Positions 52,634 through 61,465 of a stretch of DNA of 64,000 bases are shown here, piece by piece. The notes under the pieces are model-generated. The model made no database searches, had not been told where the DNA came from, and saw only the letters and a list, made by a program, of their open reading frames with translations. The stretch lies in the NCBI GenBank assembly GCA_002842515.1, contig PHDC01000001.1, positions 806,001 through 870,000 on the forward strand, in the 5' to 3' direction. The stretch comes from Bacteroidetes bacterium HGW-Bacteroidetes-5 (GTDB taxonomy: Bacteria; Bacteroidota; Bacteroidia; Bacteroidales; UBA932). The number at the start of each line of letters is the position of its first letter. Within the stretch, counting starts at the first letter, position 1. Position numbers and translations under genes: made by a program.

Positions 52634-52984
52634 TTAATTGCCAGTTATAATACCATTTCTATTCAATTCTGCAGTCACCAACTCCTTATAATAACTTACA
52701 ATTTGATTTGCCTGTTTTTCTTTTGAATTGTCGTAATTCATTTGTAACATAACAATTACACTTATTTTACCGGTATAATCTGTCAACGCATCAGGGAATT
52801 GTGCTAGCAATTTGTCTCTAAATTCTTCTTTTTTAATATTTTGAATGAGTCCGTTAATTTTTTTTAAATCCAAACTTTGAAATTCTTTTGTTGATTTAAT
52901 TATAATTGAATCATTATATGTATACCGTTTTGATCCACATGAGGTTAACAGTAAAATAATAAGAGAGACAATAACTTTGTTCAT
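52634..52984 (-). CDS. Small lipoprotein of unknown function
   Basis: 116 residues from the internal ATG at 52984, which gives a clean lipoprotein signal (MNKVIVSLIILLLTSCG); the longer frame from 53032 would add a charged leader ahead of it. The mature part is helical with YTGKISVIVMLQMNYDNSKE, resembling short TonB-C-like or envelope helper proteins but with no firm match. It lies 40 bases upstream of the nuclease/AlbA pair, in the same direction, yet probably is not functionally linked. Confidence 0.55.
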   Translation of the reverse strand: MNKVIVSLIILLLTSCGSKRYTYNDSIIIKSTKEFQSLDLKKINGLIQNIKKEEFRDKLLAQFPDALTDYTGKISVIVMLQMNYDNSKEKQANQIVSYYKELVTAELNRNGIITGN

Positions 52985-53245
52985 TTTATTGATTTTTATA
53001 GTTTTATAATTCATTGGCAGCAAATTGCCCACAACGTGTTTATATATCTAACAAAGTGCATCTAATTCCGCATATGTATGGGCTCGAAACTCCTTTGTAC
53101 TAGTTTAAATTTTCCGGAAAAAAGTTGCTGTAAATTAAAGTCATCGGCGGGGTTCAAATGTTTTAAAGACCGGTCATACTAATGAGGGAACAGCTGTGCG
53201 CAGGCAATGCAGCGTAAAGTTATGATTTTTATATATTTCAACAAA

Positions 53246-53269
53246 TTTTTTGTATTGAAATACAAAAAA
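53246..53269. other. Tight inverted repeat TTTTTTGTATT / AATACAAAAAA
   Basis: Eleven-base arms are separated by two bases. The centre is too tight for a good hairpin, so it is more like a protein-binding palindrome; its T-runs could also act in termination. It is in the 460-base space between the lipoprotein and the mannoside locus, just before the second copy of the dispersed repeat. The remaining 53033-53245 has no gene I can see. Confidence 0.35.
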
Positions 53270-53287
53270 AACTATTTTTAGATAAAT

Positions 53288-53345
53288 GGCGTTTAATCTG
53301 ATTGTCAGTGGGGTTAGCGGGAAACCAATGCTAGTGGAGGTTTCA
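53288..53345 (-). repeat. Dispersed repeat copy 2 (inverted copy at 19545-19610)
   Basis: 53291-53320 is the exact reverse complement of 19576-19605 (30 of 30 bases), with weaker similarity on one side. It lies about 60-120 bases upstream of the promoter of the mannoside locus. Confidence 0.6.
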
Positions 53346-53404
53346 GGGAATTTTGCCGAACTTCAACCTTATAAGGAGAGCGCTTTACCGGTTCAATTTT
53401 TTTG

Positions 53405-53412
53405 TACCTTTG
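53405..53412 (+). promoter_or_regulatory. Bacteroidota-type -7 box (TACCTTTG) for the mannoside locus
   Basis: TACCTTTG fits TAnnTTTG and precedes the ATG at 53444 by 31 bases. It probably drives all four genes of the locus, since the following gaps are short or the genes overlap. No sugar-specific operator is recognised. Confidence 0.55.
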
Positions 53413-53443
53413 GTATAGAGCTTTATTTATACATACACTCATA

Positions 53444-54535
53444 ATGACATCAATAAGAATCTTCACATCTGCTCTTCTCCTTCTTTTTTCTCTATCTGCC
53501 AAATCACAGCTAAAAGGGGTGTGGCTCACCAATGTGTGCAGCGATGTGCTGGACTCCAGAGCAAACATCATCGAAGCAGTTGAGTTATGCCGGGAGGTTG
53601 GCATCAACCATATTTTTGTGGTAACCTGGAACAGGGCAGCAACCACATATCCGAGCAAAGTTGCAGCATCGATCACCGGGATTGAGATTGAGCAGAGGTT
53701 TGCGGGAAGAGATCCGCTAAAAGAGCTTATAGAGGAGTCGCATAAAAGGGGTATCAAGGTGCACGCCTGGTTTGAGTTTGGCTTCTCCTGCTCCTATAGG
53801 CAGGAGGATGGTGGTGTAATCATAAGAGAAAAACCCCACTGGGCTGCAATGGATATAGATGGCAAGCTGGTCTCAAAGAACAATTTCCAGTGGATGAACG
53901 CTATTCATCCTCAGGTACAAGATTTTATCATATCCCTTGTTAAAGAGGTGGTAACAAACTACAATATAGACGGAGTTCAGGGCGACGACAGGCTTCCGGC
54001 AATGCCATCTACCGGGGGGTACGACCCGTTCACTGTTGAGCTCTATAAAAGCGAACATAACAACACCCTGCCTCCGACAAATTACAGGGACTCCGGTTGG
54101 ATAAACTGGCGAGCCGGTAAACTAACAGAGTTTCTGGGAAGGTTATACCGGGAGGTCAAAGAGATCAAACCCAACACTGTTGTGAGTATGGCTCCCAGCA
54201 TCCACCCCTGGGCAAAAGAGGAGTATCTGCAAGATTGGCCACAGTGGCTGAACAAGGGCTATTGTGATATCATAATTCCACAGGTGTACCGGCACACCCT
54301 GGAAGCCTATAAAAATACGCTGGACCGGCAACTGGAGTATCTTGGCCCCGGCGACAAAGAGCGCTTTTACCCGGGTGTTTTAATTCAGGTGGAGGATAGC
54401 GTTATCCCAAACGCCGCAATGCTGGAAGAGATAATAAAATACAACAGAGCTAACGGTTTAAAGGGGGAGACTCTCTTCTTTTACGAAGGGTTAAAGCACT
54501 TCAAAGAGCTCTTGATTCGATATAAAAACTTATAA
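53444..54535 (+). CDS. Exported GH10-like (DUF187/GHL10) glycosidase
   Basis: 363 residues from the ATG at 53444 with a signal peptide (LLLLFSLSAKSQ). The TIM-barrel start LKGVWLTNVCSDVLDSRANI, HAWFEFGFSC, GVQGDDRL and the PWAKEEYLQDWPQWLNKGYC block are typical of the GHL10/DUF187 family, glycosidase-like enzymes common in Bacteroidota. The Asp pair in GVQGDDRL and the Glu in WFEFG are candidate catalytic residues. It is the first gene of a cluster ending in beta- and alpha-mannosidases, so its substrate is probably a mannose-containing glycan or an N-glycan core. Confidence 0.75.
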   Translation: MTSIRIFTSALLLLFSLSAKSQLKGVWLTNVCSDVLDSRANIIEAVELCREVGINHIFVVTWNRAATTYPSKVAASITGIEIEQRFAGRDPLKELIEESHKRGIKVHAWFEFGFSCSYRQEDGGVIIREKPHWAAMDIDGKLVSKNNFQWMNAIHPQVQDFIISLVKEVVTNYNIDGVQGDDRLPAMPSTGGYDPFTVELYKSEHNNTLPPTNYRDSGWINWRAGKLTEFLGRLYREVKEIKPNTVVSMAPSIHPWAKEEYLQDWPQWLNKGYCDIIIPQVYRHTLEAYKNTLDRQLEYLGPGDKERFYPGVLIQVEDSVIPNAAMLEEIIKYNRANGLKGETLFFYEGLKHFKELLIRYKNL

Positions 54536-54550
54536 CAGATAAAAACTACT

Positions 54551-55906
54551 ATGGACAAAACTTCAAACTACCGGGGCAGCTTTATACTGATAACGGTTCT
54601 CTTCTTTATGTGGGGCTTCATTACCTGTATGAATGACATCCTCATCCCCTATATGAAAACTCTCTTTGAGCTCAGCTACACACAGGCAATGCTCATCCAG
54701 TTTGCCTTCTTTGGTGCATACTTTATCGGCTCACTAATCTATTTCATAATCTCTTCTTTCATTGGAGATCCTATTCAAAAGATCGGGTACAATAAGGGAG
54801 TTGTGGCAGGGCTGATTACATCTGCAGTTGCCTGCCTGCTCTTCTATCCGGCAGCACATTTCCACCAGTACGGCTTTTTTCTGTTTGCCCTCTTTGTGCT
54901 TGGTCTCGGCTTTACAATGTTGCAGATTGCCGCCAACCCATATGTGGCAATTCTTGGCTCTCCACAAACAGCCTCCTCCAGGCTCAATCTCTCACAAGGG
55001 TTCAACTCTTTTGGCACCACAATAGCCCCCATTATTGGAGGGTATCTCGTTTTCCACTACTTTGCCGCCAGCGGGGTTCATATCCCATATTTTATATTTG
55101 CAGCAATCTTCTTACTGCTGGCAGTTGTCTTCTCCGTTGCCAAACTCCCCTCACTATCTGCAGAGAACGAAGTTGTAAAGGGGGCGGGGGCACTCCGTTA
55201 CAGTCAGCTCTCGCTGGGGGCCATTGCAATCTTCTTCTATGTAGGGTCGGAAGTATCTATTGGCAGCACAATTATAAACTATCTTAAAGAGATTCTCTCC
55301 TACCCGGAGATGGAGGCCAAGACATATCTGGCATTCTACTGGGGTGGCGCAATGATCGGGCGTTTTATTGGGGCTGTATCGCTGGGCTCCTCTATGGCAA
55401 AAGTGCGTAAGTATCTCTATATGATACTGATTTCGCTTATAGGATTCTTTGTAATCTACGGCTCTACCTATCTGGAGAGCAGCATCTCCCTAAGTGTTGT
55501 TATTCCGTTTTTTATCTTAATTGTAGTTAATATTATCGGCTTTATAATCGGGCGCAGCCTCCCTGCCAGGACACTCACTGTTTTCAGCCTCTTTATCATA
55601 GCGCTCCTGTTCACCACTGTCTTTACCGGCGGTTTGGTGGCTCTGTGGGCTATTGTGGGAGTGGGTCTGTTCAACTCGATAATGTGGTCAAACATCTTTA
55701 CCCTTGCAATCGACGGCCTTGGCAAAGAGACCTCTCAGGGCTCCTCCATACTGGTAATGGCAATCCTGGGTGGTGCCATTCTCCCGCTTCTTATTGGTAT
55801 TGCCGCAGACAGCTTTGGTATTCAGATGTCATATCTTATACTGGTCTTACCATATCTCTACCTCGCATTCTACGGATGGAGAGGATATATTCCAAAGAAA
55901 ATATGA
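54551..55906 (+). CDS. MFS sugar transporter of the FucP/glucose-galactose type
   Basis: 451 residues and twelve hydrophobic helices. The opening LFFMWGFITCMNDILIPYMK, QIAANPYVAILG and LNLSQGFNSFGTTIAPIIGG are hallmarks of the FucP/GluP family of H+:sugar symporters in the inner membrane. It probably brings in mannose or another monosaccharide released by the adjoining glycosidases. The stop overlaps the start of the beta-mannosidase gene by four bases (ATGA), so the two are co-translated. Confidence 0.85.
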   Translation: MDKTSNYRGSFILITVLFFMWGFITCMNDILIPYMKTLFELSYTQAMLIQFAFFGAYFIGSLIYFIISSFIGDPIQKIGYNKGVVAGLITSAVACLLFYPAAHFHQYGFFLFALFVLGLGFTMLQIAANPYVAILGSPQTASSRLNLSQGFNSFGTTIAPIIGGYLVFHYFAASGVHIPYFIFAAIFLLLAVVFSVAKLPSLSAENEVVKGAGALRYSQLSLGAIAIFFYVGSEVSIGSTIINYLKEILSYPEMEAKTYLAFYWGGAMIGRFIGAVSLGSSMAKVRKYLYMILISLIGFFVIYGSTYLESSISLSVVIPFFILIVVNIIGFIIGRSLPARTLTVFSLFIIALLFTTVFTGGLVALWAIVGVGLFNSIMWSNIFTLAIDGLGKETSQGSSILVMAILGGAILPLLIGIAADSFGIQMSYLILVLPYLYLAFYGWRGYIPKKI

Positions 55907-58443
55907 AACTTATCTCTCTGGCTTTTCTGGTCGCACTCTCTCTTTGCTCTTGCAGCCCCAAGGAGATGGTCCGCAAGGTTAGCCTTGCAGATGGCTGGAA
56001 GTTTCGCGCTGACCAAGAGTCCGCGATTTGGCACAAGGCGATAGTTCCCGGAACTGTCCACACCGATCTTCTCCACAACGGGTTGATTCCCGACCCCTTT
56101 TACGGGTGCAACGAGAGGGATCTGCAGTGGATTGGAGAGAAAAACTGGATATACACCAAAACTTTTACCATCAATAGCGAAACTCTGGAGAGCAGCAAAA
56201 TCAATCTTATCTTTGAGGGTTTGGATACCTACGCCAGAGTACAGCTCAACGGTAAAGAGCTTGGCAGTACCAACAATATGTTCCACAAATGGGAGTTCAA
56301 CTGTAAAGAGCTGCTCAAGCCCGGGGAGAATGTTGTTGAGATTCTCTTTGAATCTGCTCTCAACAGGTTTTTAAGTGACTCCGCTTCATATGGTTACCCT
56401 GTTCCCGGGGGCAGATGGGTATTTGCCCGCAAAGCTGCCTACCACTTCGGGTGGGATTGGGGGCCGCGCTTTATAACCTCAGGAATAACCGCTCCGCTCT
56501 ATTTAGAGATTTGGGATGATGCCCGTCCTACAGATATTCAACTAATTACAAAATCGATTGAGGAAGACAGAGCTCAAATAACCGCACTTTTCGAGATTGA
56601 GTGCACATCTGCCCAAAGGGCCACAATAACCGTGAGCGATAGAGATGCCACCTATTACAGCGGGGAGTTGAATCTCACTCCCGGGGTGACCCTCTATGAG
56701 ATTCCCTTTAAAATTGATAACCCCCGGCTTTGGTGGAGTAATGGTCTTGGAGAGCCTCACATCTACGAGTTGCTGTTTGAACTTAAAACAGAGTCCGGCA
56801 AAAGCTGGTCGCGGCATATACCTTACGGAATCCGCACAATTGAGGTGGTAAACCTGGAGGACTCCATCGGCAAACCGCTCTATGTAAAGCTAAACGGAGT
56901 TCCGGTCTATATGAAGGGTGCCAACTATATCCCTCAGCACAGCTTTATTACAGAGGTGGCCGATAATCACTACAGAGAGGTTATCAGAACTGCGGTCAAA
57001 TCCAATATGAATATGATTCGTGTTTGGGGAGGCGGGGTTTACGAAAAAGAGATCTTCTACGAATTGTGCAGCCGATCCGGGATACTTGTGTGGCAAGATT
57101 TTATGTTTGCCTGCGCAATGTACCCTCCGGACGACAATTTTGCACAGAGTGTTAAACGAGAGGCCCAATATCAGATAAAACGACTTAGAAACTACCCCGC
57201 CCTGGCTATGTGGTGCGGCAACAATGAGTCCAACGAAGGGTGGCACAACTGGCAGTGGCAAAAGAGTCATAAAATTGACTCTGCAGATGCCGCTAAGTTG
57301 TGGAGCGGATATCTGAGAATATTTCACGATATTCTCCCCGGGGCGGTCAATGAGCTTGACCCCGGTCGCTTCTATCTCCCCTCCTCCCCTATGGTTGGTT
57401 GGGGAAGAGAGGCGAGTATGACCCACTCAAGCTCCCACTACTGGGGTGTATGGTGGGGTCTGGAGCCATTTGAAAAGTATCTGGAAAAGGTTCCCCGTTT
57501 TATGAGTGAGTTTGGTGTCCAGTCAATGCCCGCTATCTCTACCATACGGGAGTTTCAGCCTGCCAATGCAGATACCCTCTTCTCAAATGAGCTCCGCTCA
57601 CATCAAAAGCATCCCACCGGATATCAAAACATAGGAGCATACCTTGCAATGGAAAACCTCTATCCCAAAACTCTGGAGTCCTATATTCACCTTAGTCAAA
57701 TAGTCCAGGCAAAGGGTGTGGGAATGGCAATTGAGGCTCAGCGACGCTCTAAGCCATACTGTATGGGCACTCTCTACTGGCAGCTAAACGACTGCTGGCC
57801 GGTAACCAGCTGGTCCGGCACAGATGTCAACAATAACTGGAAGGCGCTGCAGTACTCTGTCCGGAATCTATACAGAGATATTCTGCTCTCTGTCATTATT
57901 GAGAGAGACAGCTGTAATATCCACCTGGTCTCAGATAGGTTAACAGATACAAAAGGGGTGCTTAACGTTAATCTTGCCAATTTTCAAAACTTAAACAACC
58001 AGCGCAACATTCTAACAGACAACAACTTTACAATTAAGCCAAACAGCTCAGTAAAAGTACTCTCCATCCCGTTAAGCTCTCTGGGAACCATCCGGGAGAG
58101 GGGCTCCTCCATAATAGAGGCAAGTTTTAAAACATCCGGAGGCAATCTCTACACAAACAGTAAGTTTCTCACAAAGCTGGGTTCGCTTAACCTCAATAAG
58201 GCAGATATTAAAATGGAGGTGACTAAAGTGAAGGGTGGGTTTAAGATTGTTCTTAACTCAGACCAATTCTCCCCTTTTGTTCAGCTATACCTGAGGGAGA
58301 GCCACGCCTGGTTTGAAGAGAACTTCTTTCACCTGTGGCCCGGTCGCCCAATGGAGCTCTTTTGCAGGAGTGATTTAGATTACAAGAGCTTTACAAAACA
58401 GTTAAAAATATACAACCTAAACTTATATAACAATGAGAACTAA
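55903..58443 (+). CDS. GH2 beta-mannosidase, lipoprotein
   Basis: 846 residues from the ATG at 55903, inside the previous stop; a longer in-frame extension would overlap the transporter and lacks the signal. A lipoprotein signal (ALSLCSC) is followed by the GH2 order: sugar-binding domain (SLADGWKFRADQESAIWHKA), Ig-like domain, and TIM barrel with MWCGNNESNEGW (acid/base Glu near residue 441) and FMSEFGVQSMP (nucleophile Glu near 536). The HTDLLHNGLIPDPFYG start is typical of beta-mannosidases. It would release mannose from Man-beta-1,4-GlcNAc of N-glycan cores or from mannans. Confidence 0.85.
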   Translation: MKLISLAFLVALSLCSCSPKEMVRKVSLADGWKFRADQESAIWHKAIVPGTVHTDLLHNGLIPDPFYGCNERDLQWIGEKNWIYTKTFTINSETLESSKINLIFEGLDTYARVQLNGKELGSTNNMFHKWEFNCKELLKPGENVVEILFESALNRFLSDSASYGYPVPGGRWVFARKAAYHFGWDWGPRFITSGITAPLYLEIWDDARPTDIQLITKSIEEDRAQITALFEIECTSAQRATITVSDRDATYYSGELNLTPGVTLYEIPFKIDNPRLWWSNGLGEPHIYELLFELKTESGKSWSRHIPYGIRTIEVVNLEDSIGKPLYVKLNGVPVYMKGANYIPQHSFITEVADNHYREVIRTAVKSNMNMIRVWGGGVYEKEIFYELCSRSGILVWQDFMFACAMYPPDDNFAQSVKREAQYQIKRLRNYPALAMWCGNNESNEGWHNWQWQKSHKIDSADAAKLWSGYLRIFHDILPGAVNELDPGRFYLPSSPMVGWGREASMTHSSSHYWGVWWGLEPFEKYLEKVPRFMSEFGVQSMPAISTIREFQPANADTLFSNELRSHQKHPTGYQNIGAYLAMENLYPKTLESYIHLSQIVQAKGVGMAIEAQRRSKPYCMGTLYWQLNDCWPVTSWSGTDVNNNWKALQYSVRNLYRDILLSVIIERDSCNIHLVSDRLTDTKGVLNVNLANFQNLNNQRNILTDNNFTIKPNSSVKVLSIPLSSLGTIRERGSSIIEASFKTSGGNLYTNSKFLTKLGSLNLNKADIKMEVTKVKGGFKIVLNSDQFSPFVQLYLRESHAWFEENFFHLWPGRPMELFCRSDLDYKSFTKQLKIYNLNLYNNEN

Positions 58444-61366
58444 AGTAGTAGCGCTACTTATTATCGCGATAGTAATTTTGCAATGTTGTGTAAACAGCAT
58501 CGAAAAAAATGGTGCGGCCTCATTCGTGAACCCCTTTATTGGAACAGATGCTCACGGCCACACATATCCGGGGGCAACTGTACCCTTTGGGATGGTTCAA
58601 CTCTCTCCGCAGACCAGGCTCACCGGATGGGACGGATGCTCGGGTTACCACTACAGTGACTCAGTTATCTACGGCTTTGCCCATACTGCTCTTAACGGTA
58701 CCGGAATAAGCGACTATGGAGATATCCTGCTTATGCCTGTGGTTGGGGAGCCGGTTTTTGACAATCTGCTCTACTCATCTGAATTCAAAAAAGAGAGCGA
58801 AAAAGCCGGAGCCGGCTACTACAGGGTGTGGCTGGATAAGCCCGGGGTTCTGGCAGAGATGACTGCAACCGCGAGAGTGGGGTACCACCGTTACACCTTT
58901 CCAAAGAGCGAACTCTCCAACATCATCATAGATCTTAAGCACCGGGATAAGGTAACCGAATCCCGGATAGAGATCATTAATGATCGTGAGATTCGTGGTA
59001 TGAGACGCTCCTCAAACTGGGCGAAGGATGTTATCTGGTATTTTCATATGGAGTTCTCCAAACCATTCTCCCGAAGCGGCATAGCCGTGAACGACACACT
59101 CATTACAGCCGGTGCCGCAACCGGCACCAACATAAAAGCGTTTGTCGGGTTCGAAACAAAAAAGGGAGAGACCATAGAGGTGAAGGTCTCACTATCTGCA
59201 GTAGACTCTCAGGGTGCCAAACTCAATTTGGAGAGCGAGATTCCTGAGTGGGGCTTTGATTCTATTCGTGAAAAGGGGGTAGAGCTGTGGAACAGTGAGT
59301 TGGGTAAAATTGCAGTTAAGGGTGGCACCAAAAAGCAGATGAGGGTCTTCTACACTGCTCTCTATCACACAATGGTACAACCAAATATCTTTATGGATAC
59401 AGATGGGCGATACAGGGGTATAGACCGTAAAATCCATACAGCCCAAGGGTTTACCAACTATACCATCTTCTCTCTCTGGGACACCTACAGGACCTGGCAC
59501 CCGCTTATGACAATCATAGACCAGAAAAGAAGTTCAGATTATATAAATACAATGCTCAACATCTATGACAAAGGGGGGCTGCTGCCAATCTGGGAGCTGG
59601 CCGGGAACGAAACATACTGTATGATAGGAAACCACGCCATATCTGCAATTGCAGATGCCTGGATGAAAGGGATAAGGAGCTTTGACGGAGATGTTGCACT
59701 TAAGGCGATGGTAAACAGCGCAACCAAAGAGCACTACGGGCTCGGAATCTATATAAAGCACCAGTTTATCCCATCCGATAAAGAGCACGGGTCAATCTCC
59801 AAAACACTTGAATATGCATACAACGACTGGTGTATTGCGGTAATGGCAAAAGATTTGGGTAACGACGCTCTCTACAGGGAGTATATAACCAGAGCACAAT
59901 CCTATAAAAACATATTCTGCACAACTACCGGGTTTATGAGGCCCCGTCTAAACGGAAGCTGGCTCACACCATTTAACCCCACTACCATAGATTGGCATTT
60001 TGTGGAGGCCAACTCCTGGCACTACAGCTTCTATGTTCCCCAGGATATTACGGGGTTAACCCGGCTCCACGGAGGCAAAGAGAGACTTGCCGCTAAAATA
60101 GATGAACTTTTTGAGACCGATGCCCCGATAACCGGTATGGATATGAAGGATATTACCGTCCTTATCGGCCAGTATGCCCAGGGAAATGAGCCAAGCCACC
60201 ATATGGCATATCTCTATAATTTTGTAGATCAGCCCTGGAAAACACAATTCAGGGTTCGCCAGATTATGGACGACTTTTTTACAGACCAACCAAACGGGTT
60301 GAGTGGGAACGAAGATTGTGGGCAGATGTCTGCCTGGCTGGTTATGAGCGCAATGGGCTTCTACCCCGTCACTCCCGGAAATACCGACTACATTATTGGA
60401 ACTCCCTGGTTGCCACAAACAGAGATCAGACTGGAAAACGGGAATCTGTTCCGGATAGTGGCAAAGGGGGTATCTGCAAAAAACAGATACATCCAATCTG
60501 CAACCCTAAACGGAGAAACCTACACCAAATCTTACATCTCCCACTCTGCAATTATGGCCGGCGGAGAGCTACGCTTTGTTATGGGCAGCAAGCCAAACAA
60601 AGAGTGGGGCATTGGTGAGGATAACACCCCAGCCACTGCTATTGAGGATGAGTTAATTGTGCCGGTTCCTTTCCTTATTGCAGATGGCCCTATCATTAAA
60701 GACTCCACCACAGTAGCTATGGGAACAATTATCCCGGGATGCAAAATCTACTACACCCTTGACTCAAGTGAGCCCGACACCACTTCGGCTGAGTATACAT
60801 CCCCGCTTAACATTAAGACAACCACAACAGTGAAAGCCGTTGCCTACAAGCAGGGTGAGGGTTTAAGCAAAAGTGTTGAGGGAAGGTTTACCAAGATTGC
60901 ACTCAATCGCTCTGTCGTTATAAATACCCCCTACAACAGAAACTACACGGGCGGGGGGCCGGAGGCACTTATAGACGGAATCCGGGGTTCAGAAAATTGG
61001 CGACTGGGTGGCTGGCAGGGTTATCAGGCAACAGATTTTGAGGCTGTGATTGATCTGGGAAAGGTGGAGAACATAAAATATCTTGCCGGCGGTTTTGTTC
61101 GGGATATCCGCTCCTGGATTTGGTTCCCCAAGAGTGTTATTTTCTATACTTCGGAAGATGGAGTCAATTTCAAAGAGGCAGGCAGGGTTAAAAACTCCAT
61201 CGCGGATGATGACTACGAAATCTCAAGAGAGGATTTTGAGTTAAAGACCAAATCTAGAGGCAGATATGTTAAAGTAAAAGCTATAAACTACGGCAAAATT
61301 CCCGCCTGGCACCTTGGAGCCGGAGGAGATGCGTTTATATTCATTGATGAGATTATTGTCAATTAG
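58433..61366 (+). CDS. GH92 alpha-mannosidase, lipoprotein, with C-terminal binding modules
   Basis: 977 residues with a lipoprotein-like signal (IVILQCC). The GH92 motifs are clear: NPFIGTDAHGHTYPGATVPF at the start, GWDGCSGYHYSD, FSLWDTYRTWHPL, and ANSWHYSFYVPQD and NEDCGQMSAWLVMSAMGFYP late in the catalytic part. GH92 enzymes are Ca-dependent exo-alpha-mannosidases acting on alpha-1,2/1,3-mannosides of high-mannose N-glycans. The last ~230 residues add a CHB_HEX_C-like module (KIYYTLDSSEPDTTSAEY) and a probable F5/8 type C carbohydrate-binding domain (GGWQGYQATDFEAVIDLGKV). It overlaps the GH2 gene by 11 bases. Confidence 0.85.
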   Translation: MRTKVVALLIIAIVILQCCVNSIEKNGAASFVNPFIGTDAHGHTYPGATVPFGMVQLSPQTRLTGWDGCSGYHYSDSVIYGFAHTALNGTGISDYGDILLMPVVGEPVFDNLLYSSEFKKESEKAGAGYYRVWLDKPGVLAEMTATARVGYHRYTFPKSELSNIIIDLKHRDKVTESRIEIINDREIRGMRRSSNWAKDVIWYFHMEFSKPFSRSGIAVNDTLITAGAATGTNIKAFVGFETKKGETIEVKVSLSAVDSQGAKLNLESEIPEWGFDSIREKGVELWNSELGKIAVKGGTKKQMRVFYTALYHTMVQPNIFMDTDGRYRGIDRKIHTAQGFTNYTIFSLWDTYRTWHPLMTIIDQKRSSDYINTMLNIYDKGGLLPIWELAGNETYCMIGNHAISAIADAWMKGIRSFDGDVALKAMVNSATKEHYGLGIYIKHQFIPSDKEHGSISKTLEYAYNDWCIAVMAKDLGNDALYREYITRAQSYKNIFCTTTGFMRPRLNGSWLTPFNPTTIDWHFVEANSWHYSFYVPQDITGLTRLHGGKERLAAKIDELFETDAPITGMDMKDITVLIGQYAQGNEPSHHMAYLYNFVDQPWKTQFRVRQIMDDFFTDQPNGLSGNEDCGQMSAWLVMSAMGFYPVTPGNTDYIIGTPWLPQTEIRLENGNLFRIVAKGVSAKNRYIQSATLNGETYTKSYISHSAIMAGGELRFVMGSKPNKEWGIGEDNTPATAIEDELIVPVPFLIADGPIIKDSTTVAMGTIIPGCKIYYTLDSSEPDTTSAEYTSPLNIKTTTTVKAVAYKQGEGLSKSVEGRFTKIALNRSVVINTPYNRNYTGGGPEALIDGIRGSENWRLGGWQGYQATDFEAVIDLGKVENIKYLAGGFVRDIRSWIWFPKSVIFYTSEDGVNFKEAGRVKNSIADDDYEISREDFELKTKSRGRYVKVKAINYGKIPAWHLGAGGDAFIFIDEIIVN

Positions 61367-61465
61367 TTATTGTCTTAACCAAAATGGCGTAATTAAAGAA
61401 ATAGAGTTTAGTTTTTTAGGAAAAAAACATATAAATTTACGCGGTTTAGAAAATTGCATATACTT

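Noticed and set aside
56890-57426. 178-codon minus-strand ORF
   Set aside because: Antisense to the GH2 catalytic domain.
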